From Azolla caroliniana (lineage: Eukaryota > Polypodiophyta), in NCBI GenBank assembly GCA_043228905.1, contig JBHGNT010000003.1, forward strand, positions 24,614,001 through 24,678,000: a DNA stretch of 64,000 nt. Reading direction: 5' to 3'. Made by a program: the position numbers and the translations under genes. Below, piece by piece: positions 22,001-30,888 of this stretch. How positions within the stretch are numbered: the first letter of the stretch is position 1; each line of letters starts with the position of its first letter. Under the pieces are notes generated by a model, which saw only the letters and a list, made by a program, of their open reading frames with translations, searched no databases and was not told where the DNA came from.

Positions 22001-23096
22001 TGCTTCAGATGGCAGTGCTGATGCTGTAACTTATCGCTTTGGCTCTGTTGGACAGGTGTGTTTATTCTCAAATTTGTTCATCATTGATATGGGTTTTCTA
22101 CTTCTAGGTCTGAGAGATCTGTTCATGCCATAGTTGTTAAAAAACATGTATTTTATGTTCAGAATTTTGAGAATCGCTAAAGTTTGAACACTTATTCTAC
22201 ATTTTAGAACTTCTCAAAATGTTTCATGCATTTAGCGTTTATGCATTTGGTTCTGGAAACTAGTATTCACATTGTTCAATGCAAATATTTCTTTGTTAAC
22301 ATTGCATTTTAGTGTCAGTTTCTGAAGGCCTATTTTCTGAAAAGCACTACGGAAGTCCTTGAGACAAGGATTAAAATAACCTATTCCATGTTGTGCTGTT
22401 TCACCCTCTTATTTTAATCAATTTAACGACATTGAGGCATTGGGTGTAATCTGCAATAAAGTAACATTGAGGGTTTAATGACTTTGATGGATTGGGTGAT
22501 AATCTGTGATAAAGTAACATAGGATTTAACAATGTCGATATATTGGCTGGTAATAAATGACAAAAGAAAAATATTGAGTCAATAACTTATGGAATTTGTT
22601 GATAATCTATAATAAAGAAACAGCATATATATGATTTAATAATATTTATATAGTCGTCTATGATAAAATAACACAGAGTTGCTACATTTTGTCATGCCTT
22701 CAGGATACACAGCTACTTCTATGGGATCTTTCCATGGATGAGGTAGTAATGCCTCTTAGGAGATTGGCTCCTTCAGGAGGTTCTCCCACTTTTAGTAGTG
22801 GAAGTGGCCAGGCATCGTACTGGGACAATCCACAACATCGATTCGGGGTATTGCAAGCCCCACCTGTAAGGAGAGAGGTTCCAAAGCTTTCACCTGTTGT
22901 AGCCCATCGTGTCCACGTCGAACCTTTATCTGGAATCTTGTTCACAAAAGATGCTATCCTAACAGTTTGTCATGAAGGACAAGTTAAAGTGTGGACAAGA
23001 CCAGATAGTAACTCAGCTGACACTTCTTCCAAGGATGCTAACTCAACTATGAACAACAACAGCAGTAAGTTGGGAAGTGGACATAGTAAACATTGA
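13029..23096 (+). CDS. WDR20/creC-type WD40-repeat protein
   Basis: Eleven exons join in phase to 549 residues: 13029-13208, 15162-15479, 15829-15937, 16038-16131, 16879-16966, 17064-17147, 18955-19051, 19151-19238, 19618-19723, 21963-22055, 22704-23096, all GT-AG. The protein opens with a proline-rich stretch and FKTPEGRY, then carries WD40 blades: SRCTAIAWVPQGDG (residue ~235), GSINGIAFS...GYLRIFDF (300-335), LCCAWSMDSKYVLTGGEDD with VQVWSMED (345-375), VSGVAFDSFW (389) and DTQLLLWDL (420). It ends in RVHVEPLSGILFT and VKVWTRP. This matches plant homologues of WDR20/DMWD and fungal creC along the whole length, including a short SSK-x-G tail, so the stop at 23094 is credible. In animals and fungi these proteins bind and activate ubiquitin-specific proteases (USP12/46; creB). 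A similar role here is inferred. Confidence 0.93.
13209..15161 (+). other. Intron 1 of the WD40 gene with degenerate ~200-bp tandem repeats
   Basis: From about 14210 to 15080 a loose unit recurs three to four times. It includes 'tttctggct(t/c)aaa..agcc', 'aagtttcc(a)aaa', 'gccaatatta' and 'taatagcataatgcaggctgcat'. No coding exon is needed here because exons 1 and 2 join in phase. Confidence 0.6.
17978..18195. mobile_element. MITE-like element in intron 6 of the WD40 gene
   Basis: This is a 218-bp stem-loop element. The left arm (about 17978-18048), running from 'gttatgcgcataaccata' through 'ttttccatagtttttccta', is matched by its reverse complement at about 18130-18195. Arm length is about 65-70 bp with few mismatches, and the loop is about 85 bp. 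There is no coding capacity. The ends lie close to 'aatt' on both sides, but a firm target duplication cannot be called. It is spliced out with the intron. Confidence 0.75.
19724..21962 (+). other. Intron 9 of the WD40 gene, with possible LTR-element debris
   Basis: At 2.24 kb this is the largest intron. Around 21316-21335 'cactttgatatcatggtgag' is, on the minus strand, close to the initiator-Met primer-binding site used by plant copia elements (TGGTATCAxAGx). The neighbouring segments 20560-20720 and 21340-21460 share loose motifs (aacatacagaaa). No polyprotein is readable. A decayed minus-strand LTR element is possible but unproven. Confidence 0.3.
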
Positions 23097-24640
23097 AATG
23101 TTCGCGGATTTTTTCACAAATGGTATGTACTGTTGAGAACTTGGACCGTTTTTCTTTTGCTTAGAAATGGGGAATTCGGATTGTGTTTCTTCACTTATAA
23201 ATGATGAATTTGGCTGTTTAATTTGGGTTAAGAACAGATTTGGACAGTTTCTTTAGTTTGCCATTTGGGCAGTTTTTTACTTTTACTTAAAACCTGAGGG
23301 AGTGGGCTATTTTTTCCTTTTTGCTTAGAAATTAGGAATTTGGGTTTTTTTTTCTTAGTTTGCCTAGGAACGATTGAACTGTGTTTTTCTTTTTGTTAGA
23401 AGAAATTAAGTATCTTGGGCTATTTTCCTTTTGCTTTGTGAGCACTGACAGCATTGTTTTCTCTTGATAGCAACAGAGAGAGGAGGTAGTAGTCCATTGG
23501 CTATCGGACTACCCAACTGTTATATAAATACTCATGCATTTGGACTATCGATGGATCGGTGCAGTATCACAATTTGGACTGCATGTTCATATTGGGAATA
23601 TATGGAGATTACTTTCTCTCTGGCTCTTTTTGTACACAACAAAAATGGTATAAAATGCAAATATTATTGCCCTCTGGATGGTGGGTTTGCCACTATTTTG
23701 TTTCTCTATATTTCAGGGGATTTTTTCTGAATGGTTTGATTATTTACTTTCGGGAAACAGAAGAAAGAGGTCAGGAATAATTGAGGAGAATCAGAACAAG
23801 TTCAAAAGCAAGTGGTCTACACATTTATATAGATAGAAAGGGAGGGAGAGAAAATGAAAGAGTACAAATCCATTGTGGTGAGATTTGTTATGTAAACGAC
23901 ACAGGACAGCTCCCCACTAAAATTGTGATTAGTTCATTTATCCCGTTGAACATGTCTTTAGTTATTTATCTCTTTAAGCATGACTAGTTAATTTTATTCA
24001 CCAAATGTGTAATTAGTTATTTTATCCTTCAATAGTTAATGTGGTATCAGTTGTGATACTGTCTTATTCTTTGTATGTGATTAGATTTATTTACGTTCTG
24101 TATATGTATATCATTAGTTATTTACATTCTGTATATTCTAATCATACATCTACTCACTCTCTTTAAAAAATCACAATTCAAATACCTCTTGTTCACATGG
24201 TCAACTCTCTCATTACAAGACTAAATGGCAACACTGCGAAAGCTCTGTTGAGAGAACCACCAAATCAATCATCATCATTATTTCCTGTGTTACTCCATGG
24301 ACAAAATCAAAGGAGACTCATTTCTGACTCTCTTTACTGTACCTTGGGCCCTGCTATCTGTGGTCAAATAGCTTGTATATTTGGTTCTCTCAGCAAAAAC
24401 CCACTTAAAGTTGAAAATGGTCCTAGTTAAGAATGCTTTAAATAAAGATGTAACAAACTAAGTAGATTTATGCATGTCCGATAACAAACTACATTCGGTA
24501 GCCATGCATTCCCTTTTGTCTCTTTTAGTATGTATGCATAGGACTACTTTCAATAGTTGGCATTTTGCATAATCTTAGTATTTCCTTTCCAATGCATGGG
24601 ACTACATTGTAGCCGGCATTTGTATTCAACATATGTTCTA
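23097..24640. other. Intergenic, 3' flank of the WD40 gene; no gene recognised
   Basis: It begins with T-rich blocks repeating 'cttagaaattxggaattxgg' (23155-23420), probably the 3' UTR or degenerate repeats. The short open frames at 23464-23730 and 24197-24430 have no recognisable motif. Confidence 0.5.
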
Positions 24641-25560
24641 CCCTTCCGTTGTAACCAATATACCTTGCATCACTCTCCCTCCCACTCACTTTCTCTTGCA
24701 TGATATCCTTCCCCTATAGTCTCTCTCTATATTAACTTTACCCCTCTTTTATCTTTACCTAATTCTCATCATACCTTTACTTATTTTTAACTCTACCCCT
24801 TCCCTCACTTTTCAATATTTTCACTATACCCTCCCCCTTCCTTTTCCTTATCTTTAACTCTACCCCTCACATTTTAACTTTTAGCATCCTCCCCTAATTC
24901 AGTTTCTCCTATTTTCTAATTCTACCCCTCACCTCTTAATTTTTAGCCTCTTCCCCTCATTCTCTTTTTTCCTATTTTCTAATCCTACCCCTCCCCTCAC
25001 CTTTTATTGTTTCCAATTTTTTTTTTTTTTCTAACCATCACCTCCCCCCTATTTTTTCCTAATTTGATCTGCTACCCCTCCCTTTACTTTTTCATTGCCA
25101 CTCTAACTTTACCTCTACCTTTCCTTATCTCACACCAAGTATATGAAATGATTTGGGTGTGCTTGAATCGTTCTTGGTGATCTTTTCACTTCATTCCCAC
25201 TTTATCAATTTACTCTACCCTTGTCTCGTTCACTAATTTCAATCTACCCCTTTCCCCCTTCCTTTTTTCGAGAATTACATTCATACCCCTCCCTCTTTTA
25301 GTAATTTTCTCGTACCCCTCCCCCTTTCATTCTTCTTAATCTCACTCTACCCTTTCCTCCACTTTAATTTCCAATCTACCCTCCAATTCTTCCTACCCCC
25401 CTCCTTTTTTCAAAGATCTCCATACAATCTAACATACTTCACCATCCCTAACTCCTACCTCACACACTTCTCTCCTACCCTTCCTCTCTCTTTCTCTCTC
25501 ACACTCCCCAACATGTTTTTCAAATAAGCCCATAAAATCTTCTATCCCACACCAAATATA
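24640..25560. repeat. Pyrimidine-rich tract with degenerate 'ctctaccccctccc' units
   Basis: For about 0.9 kb the plus strand is mostly C and T, with an irregular recurring core (ctaccccctccc, taacttctacccctc) roughly every 35-60 bp. No coding frame is present. It is a diverged minisatellite-like array. Confidence 0.7.
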
Positions 25561-25593
25561 TCAAACCCCATATCTCCTACATCATCAAATTTG

Positions 25594-25615
25594 AACACAC
25601 ACACACACACACACA

Positions 25616-25658
<43 letters not shown>

Positions 25659-25672
25659 ACACACACACACAC
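25594..25672. repeat. (CA)n(CT)n(CA)n microsatellite
   Basis: A compound CA/CT dinucleotide run. A second pure (CT)n run lies at about 25845-25891. Confidence 0.95.
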
Positions 25673-25841
25673 ATCCCTTATCTTCCCTATATAAACCCCT
25701 CCAATTCTATATGGTCATGTGCACTGATGAGCTCCTTAGGAGCGAAACTAGTTTGCCACATCGACCATTTCTTTGTATTACTTTTTAAGTTTCTTAATAT
25801 GAATTAGTTTTTAGTCTATTTCTCTCTCTCTAAACTTTGTA

Positions 25842-25893
<52 letters not shown>

Positions 25894-25899
25894 ATTCTC

Positions 25900-26890
25900 A
25901 CTCTTAATCTCACATTCACCCACCGATTGTATACCGTTTGCACTCCTTGTATTGACCTCATGGTCTAGAACTCACAATTCGTAGTTTTTTCTATACACTC
26001 AAAAAGGATGCCAGGCACAGATTCCGTGTTGCTCCAATGATTTTATTTATATTATCAACTAGAGCATGAACTAATTGTCAAAAGCTTTCAAAACTCTCCC
26101 TCTAAAATCACTTTTTTTAAGGGTGGCAGGTGATCCTCATACTACCCTTACATGTGTATATTTTGTATTTTCCCAGGCTTGATTATATACATTGTTCTAG
26201 CCTTATTTTGGAATATATACACCATGTACTCGCTAGTTATGATGTTCAGAAGAAATAGTTAAATAACACATTATGTAGCACTTGTGGTGTTTTCTTTTTT
26301 ACATTGTTGTTAATATGTTTGATTGCATTCTTGTGGAAAATCTCAGGCAAATCTTGTTATAGGTGGGAGTTTGTTGAAGTTCTCATGATTTTTTGCTAAC
26401 AAGCTATTGACATATTTTTCAAATTATAAGTTCTACTTGAAGAGCAAGTCATGTGTATGGTTACCCTCGTCTACTTGATGGTCCTTAGTGCGGTGTGTTC
26501 TTCTTGAACGTTGACTACCAAGTGTTGTGTTGCTTTAGCTTCATCATGATATCGAATTAACCTTGTGTTCTACTAATGTTTTTTTCTAGAAGTGTGTAAG
26601 CTACGAGAAAATTTTGAGTAGGTAGCTCTTTTAACTATGTTCTCTAGGTGTCATAACTAGTTACTTTTATATTACTTAATGGGGTTTACCTTGCCCACTA
26701 CAATGAGATGCCTTGTCCAAAGGGGGGTGGGGTAACTAGCAACATTGGTGGTCAATTAGTCATGCATGCATCAATATAGAGGCTTTTCCTTTTTGAAATT
26801 TGTAGGCCCCATGTTGTGAAAGGGGTCACACCTTTTAATGGTAGGTAGTCATGCATACATCAACATAGTGGGTTGGTTACCATGCCATGT
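25900..26890. other. Intergenic, no gene recognised
   Basis: No coding frame or repeat family is recognisable. Small related blocks ('gtcatgcatgcatcaatatag' near 26758 and 'agtcatgcatacatcaacatag' near 26847) form an imperfect direct repeat of about 90-bp spacing. Confidence 0.45.
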
Positions 26891-26909
26891 CGTTATGTAT
26901 TCTAGTACT

Positions 26910-27702
26910 AGCACAAGTCTTTGATGCAAAAAAATGTTAAGGTGGAGTTGAGGCTTGATTTTAAATCATTTTGGAGTTTGTTGAAGGGTGATAGTTATTA
27001 CACATTCTACCTAATTATAGAATTATTTAACAACTACAAAATGTACCATTGATGCAAGGTTGTTTCCTCTATTAATCTCTTGTATCATCGCTTTGTTTAG
27101 TCTCGTCAATGACTATCATCTAAGGTGGAACAAGAATGGAAGGTACATAACTCTAATAACGAATGGTGACGGGTGTTAAAATATAGTTGGCATACTAAAT
27201 TGGTTGGAGAGTATTGATTGGAGGTTTGCAGTTGGATTAACTCTAAAGAAACGTGGTCTAGCAATCCACAATTATTTATTTTGCACCGTTCAAGTGGAAG
27301 ATAGATTTATTCCATGCAATGTCCGATTGTTTGTTAGATTTGGAGTTACATTTCTTGGATTTGGCAAGTTTTGATAGGTTGTATTTGATACCAAGACAAT
27401 GGGTTGTTTGCACCATTCTCACACTAATCAACTCAAAATCAGATATGGAGATCGTTCCCTATTTAAGAGCCTATCTACAAATGTCGAAGGACGTCTTAAT
27501 CTGAGAATTTTCATGATTGGGACAAGTAATTGAAATCATTTACTCGGCAGAGTGATCATCATATGGCCTATTAACAATTTGGCATGTCCTACTTACTACC
27601 CATGGAGCCTGTTAGTTAGTCAGTAGTGACCACACTCAATTGTGGTACCACTGTAATGATTTTCATACACATTTAGTGATATAATTGTGTGTTTTCACTT
27701 TA
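26910..27702 (+). mobile_element. 5'-truncated L1-type LINE (family A) fragment
   Basis: The DNA matches the 3' part of the long LINE at 55.16-60.9 kb block by block: 26950-27060 against 59985-60100, 27060-27130 against 60175-60240, 27240-27500 against 60345-60700, and the extreme 3' end 'atataattgtgtgttttc' against 60860. An internal deletion of about 90 bp is visible near 27080. Translated pieces such as MSDCLLDLELHFLDLA parallel the zinc-domain region of the long copy in a shifted frame. It ends directly in (GA)n at 27703-27724, like the long copy. Confidence 0.7.
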
Positions 27703-27724
27703 GAGAGAGAGAGAGAGAGAGAGA
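27703..27724. repeat. (GA)n tract at a LINE 3' end
   Basis: The dinucleotide run starts exactly where the LINE family A 3' end stops, as at 60880-60903. Confidence 0.9.
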
Positions 27725-27759
27725 AAGGTTTGTTGGAAATAAGAGATTGAGTATGATTT

Positions 27760-27935
27760 CAGCAAGTGGTGCTTATCACAAGTTGATTGACAAACAGAAG
27801 TGGTTGGAAGAAAGAGTTATAAAGATATGGGGTTTTCGTAAGCCCTTGGTGGTTTCATGTGATCAAGGCAGGTTGGTGTGCTCGATTGATGCTACAAGAT
27901 AAGGTATTTATTTGGAGAGTTATGGTTGGATATTA
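27760..27935 (+). mobile_element. LINE (family A) fragment, left piece
   Basis: In shifting frames this reads WLEERVIKIWGFRKP and KVFIWRVMVG, the latter matching KVFIWRVLIGG of the long LINE (about 60328). It stops at 27935, where the minus-strand Ty3/gypsy remnant begins. A further piece in the same orientation resumes beyond that remnant at about 29567. Confidence 0.45.
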
Positions 27936-27940
27936 TATGG

Positions 27941-29564
27941 TCATGCCCGTAACATACTCCCCTTAGTTCTGAGAGTATTTTCACGTTCCCATGTGGCATC
28001 TTTTATTGATTTATCCATCCATTTTATTTTAAATTCTCGGATTTCTTTAGTACATAAATTTTTTGTTTTAACATCGAGAATTCTTTCTGGTACATGTGGT
28101 TTAGAAGATAATTCTTCAGAAGTAACCATAGTTTCAGTTGTAACTGTATTGTCGCCAGAACCTAGAAGTTCTTTTAGACGACTCACATGAAAAACTTGAT
28201 GAATTTCAACACCATCGGGAAGAGCGAGATGATAGGTTGATGACCCAATGCGTTTAAGGACTATAAAAGGTCCACAAAACCGCGGGGCTAACTTAGCGCA
28301 CTTACCCTTAGACAATGTCTTAGAATTGTGAGGTACACGTAAAAATACCTTTTGTCCAGGGTTGAATACACGAGGTTGCCTATGATGATTGGCATAAAAA
28401 CGCGCTCTATCTTGAGCTATTTTTATATTATCTCCTGCAATATGCAACATATCTTGCATATCCTGAAGAAAGTTTTGCGTAATTCGCAACTCATCATGAT
28501 GTATATTAACATCAATCGGGGCTCGTGGCTGAAAACCATACATCAACATAAAAGGACTATATCTCGTCGATGTATTCTTGGAGCTGTTATAAGCAAACTC
28601 CAAAATTGGGAGAACGTTCCCATTTTGTTGGTTTTGTACCAACGCATGCTTGAAGCATGTCCTCAATAATTTGATTTACTCGTTCTGTCTGTCCATCGGA
28701 TTGAGGATGATCCGTGGAGCTCATGCTCAATGTAGTTTCTAACTTCTTAAAGACTTGTGTCCAGAAGTCACTAGTAAACTTTGGATCTTGATCACTCACG
28801 ATATCCATCAGTAACCCATAAAAATGAAATAACTCGTCAACGAATTGGTAAGCCAATTCAAGAGTTGTTACCGTGGTTTTAGTAGCAATAAATCTGGCCA
28901 TTTTAGTTAGTCTATCAACCACAACCCATATGGCATCATGGCCTTTTTGGGTGCGAGGAAGGCTAACAATAAAATCCATGGATATACTTTCCCACTTATT
29001 ATTGGGAATGTCCAAGGGATGTAAAAGTCTTGCGGCTTTAAGTCGCTTGGCTTTGTTAACCTAACATTGGTGACATTTAGTCACATAGCTATGTATGTTT
29101 GGGCGCATCTTAGGCCAATAGAATTGAGTGGAGATGAGAACGAGTGTACGATGTATTCCAGGGTGCCCTACTGAGGGTGCATCATGGCATTAAAAAAGAA
29201 TTCTCTTTTTTATCTCAGGCAGCAAATCTAGAACACAAACCTTCCCATTAAGATAGAGCAGACCATTAGCAATGTGGAAGTATTCCTTCGAGGATGTGGT
29301 GGTGTCTGTTCTAGACTCAACTCTTGCCTAGTATTTCGCAAAATAACTGTCATAAGGATACTTTCCTCGAAGGTGATCATAAAGATCTGATGTTATTTCA
29401 ATGAAGCTAAGCATGCCCGTTTGAACATGTTTCTTTTGTTTGGTGGAATTGGAACATAGTAGGCATCGATTTCTTTCATGCCCGATGGCAATGATGGTTT
29501 GGAGGTGTATCAGTTTAGTGTGGATGTCTCTAACTGGAGTAAGCATATCTTCCTTTAGTTGCAC
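27941..29564 (-). pseudogene. Chromovirus-type Ty3/gypsy pol remnant (RNase H tail, integrase, chromodomain)
   Basis: Read on the minus strand it contains, in order: the tail after RNase H (29564-29230, ...KYPYDSYFAKY), an HHCC zinc finger (about 29195-29062, HDAPSVGHPGIHRT ... CHQC), an integrase core with all three catalytic acidic positions (D of MDFIVSLP, D of VSDQDPKF, E of QTERVN; 29015-28590), and a C-terminal integrase domain ending in a chromodomain (PERILDV ... IKWMDKSIKDATWERE). A TAG stop follows CHQC, and there is a frameshift near 28590-28660, so the polyprotein is dead. The frame ends in AAGGGGAGT, a polypurine-like tract, but no LTR follows. No gag, protease or reverse transcriptase is present. 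It is a truncated, nested copy. Confidence 0.85.
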
Positions 29565-29566
29565 AT

Positions 29567-29770
29567 ATGGAGAACAACGAACCGATGCCTCATTTCCAAA
29601 TTATTTTTGAGTTCTTGAGGTATTGGGGGTTATGGTTCAATTGGAATATGCGGAATGCCTTCACTTTTGATTCGCAAGTTGGGGTGAGAAAATATGTTCT
29701 AAAGTTAAAAAGGACTTCTTTTGTGGCAATTGACCATGCTAAAGAAGTCACAAAATCTCAAGCATGAAGA
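29567..29770 (+). mobile_element. LINE (family A) fragment, right piece
   Basis: The frame at 29567-29767 contains FEFLRYWGL-x-FNWNMRNAFTFD, matching FLFLRYWGLRHNWNMRNAFVFD at about 60590-60660 of the long LINE, and then K-x-LKRTSF against RKLKGVLM. Together with 27760-27935 it frames the gypsy remnant. About 230 bp of LINE sequence is missing between the two pieces. Confidence 0.6.
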
Positions 29771-29959
29771 GAGAGAACTCTACAAGGTCACATATCATCA
29801 TATTGGCCATTTGAATTGGTGTGGCGTGTGGGGTGGTGGCATTGAGTTTGGAGTCGTGGTGGTCTTTAGATCCCTAGATAGATAGAAGGGTTCTATACTT
29901 TGTAGTAAGTTAGTCATGGTGGTGTTTTTTCTTTCATTTTGTTGATAACAAAAAAAAGA

Positions 29960-30600
29960 ATGAGAGATGGATAGATAGATTATATTATCGTCTTCGGAGG
30001 TCAAATATGATCTATGAGACCAAAAATATTACATTTCACATTATACGTGTGAAGGTGAGTAGCGACTCACGATGTTCAAGAACTTTACCGATGAATGTTG
30101 CAATCGAGAGTGCACATCGTAGTTGTGAGAGAAATTCGTGCAAGGATTGGGCTCGATCGAAGAGATGTGGAAAGCATGGTCGAATATGATCAAAGGCAGA
30201 GCATTGTATCAAAGTGTGATACTCAAACTCTCGAACTTGTTTAGGGCAAAGTGTGCATAGTCGGCCACTCTCATCACTTGTGCCCCAATGCCCTGTCTCA
30301 CATCTCAATGCGTGCGAGCTAAGTGGCATGGAAGCAATGGTTCGAATGGCAGATATTGAGGTGGGCTCTAACATGTATCGATGTGTACGGCTTCCCCATT
30401 CTAGGAAGAATATGGTTTTGTAGTTAGGTGCAACATTTGTAGTATAATGTGTGAAGCGTGAGCCACCACATTTGTCCCATGTCATGATACATTGGCGTTG
30501 CAAAAAGGCCTCATTTACAGAGGAATCTAGTGACGCGTTATGAAGCAAGTGATCTTGCATCCCATCTACCAAACCATTTTTCTAAATCTTGCATCCAACC
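29960..30600 (-). mobile_element. 5'-truncated LINE (family B) with C-terminal zinc domain
   Basis: The minus-strand frame 30572-30036 (178 codons) is the C-terminal end of a non-LTR reverse transcriptase. It carries RYMLEPTSISAIRTIAS, then a CX2CX9HX4C zinc domain (CTLCPKQVREFEYHTLIQC). The frame is intact to its stop, but the catalytic reverse transcriptase is absent. The 3' end (plus-strand 29960-30030) contains, on the minus strand, 'gaagacgataatataatc' and runs into TCTAT/CTCTC simple repeats. It matches the 3' end of the fragment at 48286-48677, so both belong to one family. Confidence 0.7.
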
Positions 30601-30674
30601 GGAACACAAAATTTTGCTTCTTATGTAAATTTCCCAAACATACATACAAGTGCAACTAGAAGCTGTAAAACCAA

Positions 30675-30852
30675 ACCAGAGCATAACTGCCTTTTTTACC
30701 GAAGAAAAACAGAGCACCACAGAGAAACAGAGTACCAGAGCATAACTGCCTTTTTTTACTGAAGAAAAACAGAGCACCACAGAGAAACAGAGTACCAGAG
30801 CACAACTGCCTTTTCCTGAAGAAAAACAGAGCACCACAGAGAAACAGAGTAC

Positions 30853-30857
<5 letters not shown>
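30675..30857. repeat. 57-60-bp tandem repeat, three copies, 5' of the CFAP298 gene
   Basis: The units start at 30675, 30734 and 30794 with 'accagagc(a)taactgcctttt' and end in 'gaaacagagt'. They differ by one or a few bases and in the length of a T run. A (GA)n run (30856-30883) joins the array to the start codon at 30889. The minus-strand frame through the array (with repeated ALVLCFSVVLCFS) is an artefact. Confidence 0.95.
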
Positions 30858-30886
<29 letters not shown>

Positions 30887-30888
30887 GC

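Noticed and set aside
23065-23580. An extra exon of the WD40 gene: donor gtaagt at 23065 and acceptor ...gatag before 23470 keep the frame.
   Set aside because: The un-spliced ending SSKLGSGHSKH agrees in position and style with the C-terminus of plant homologues, and the would-be extra exon soon runs into non-protein-like sequence.
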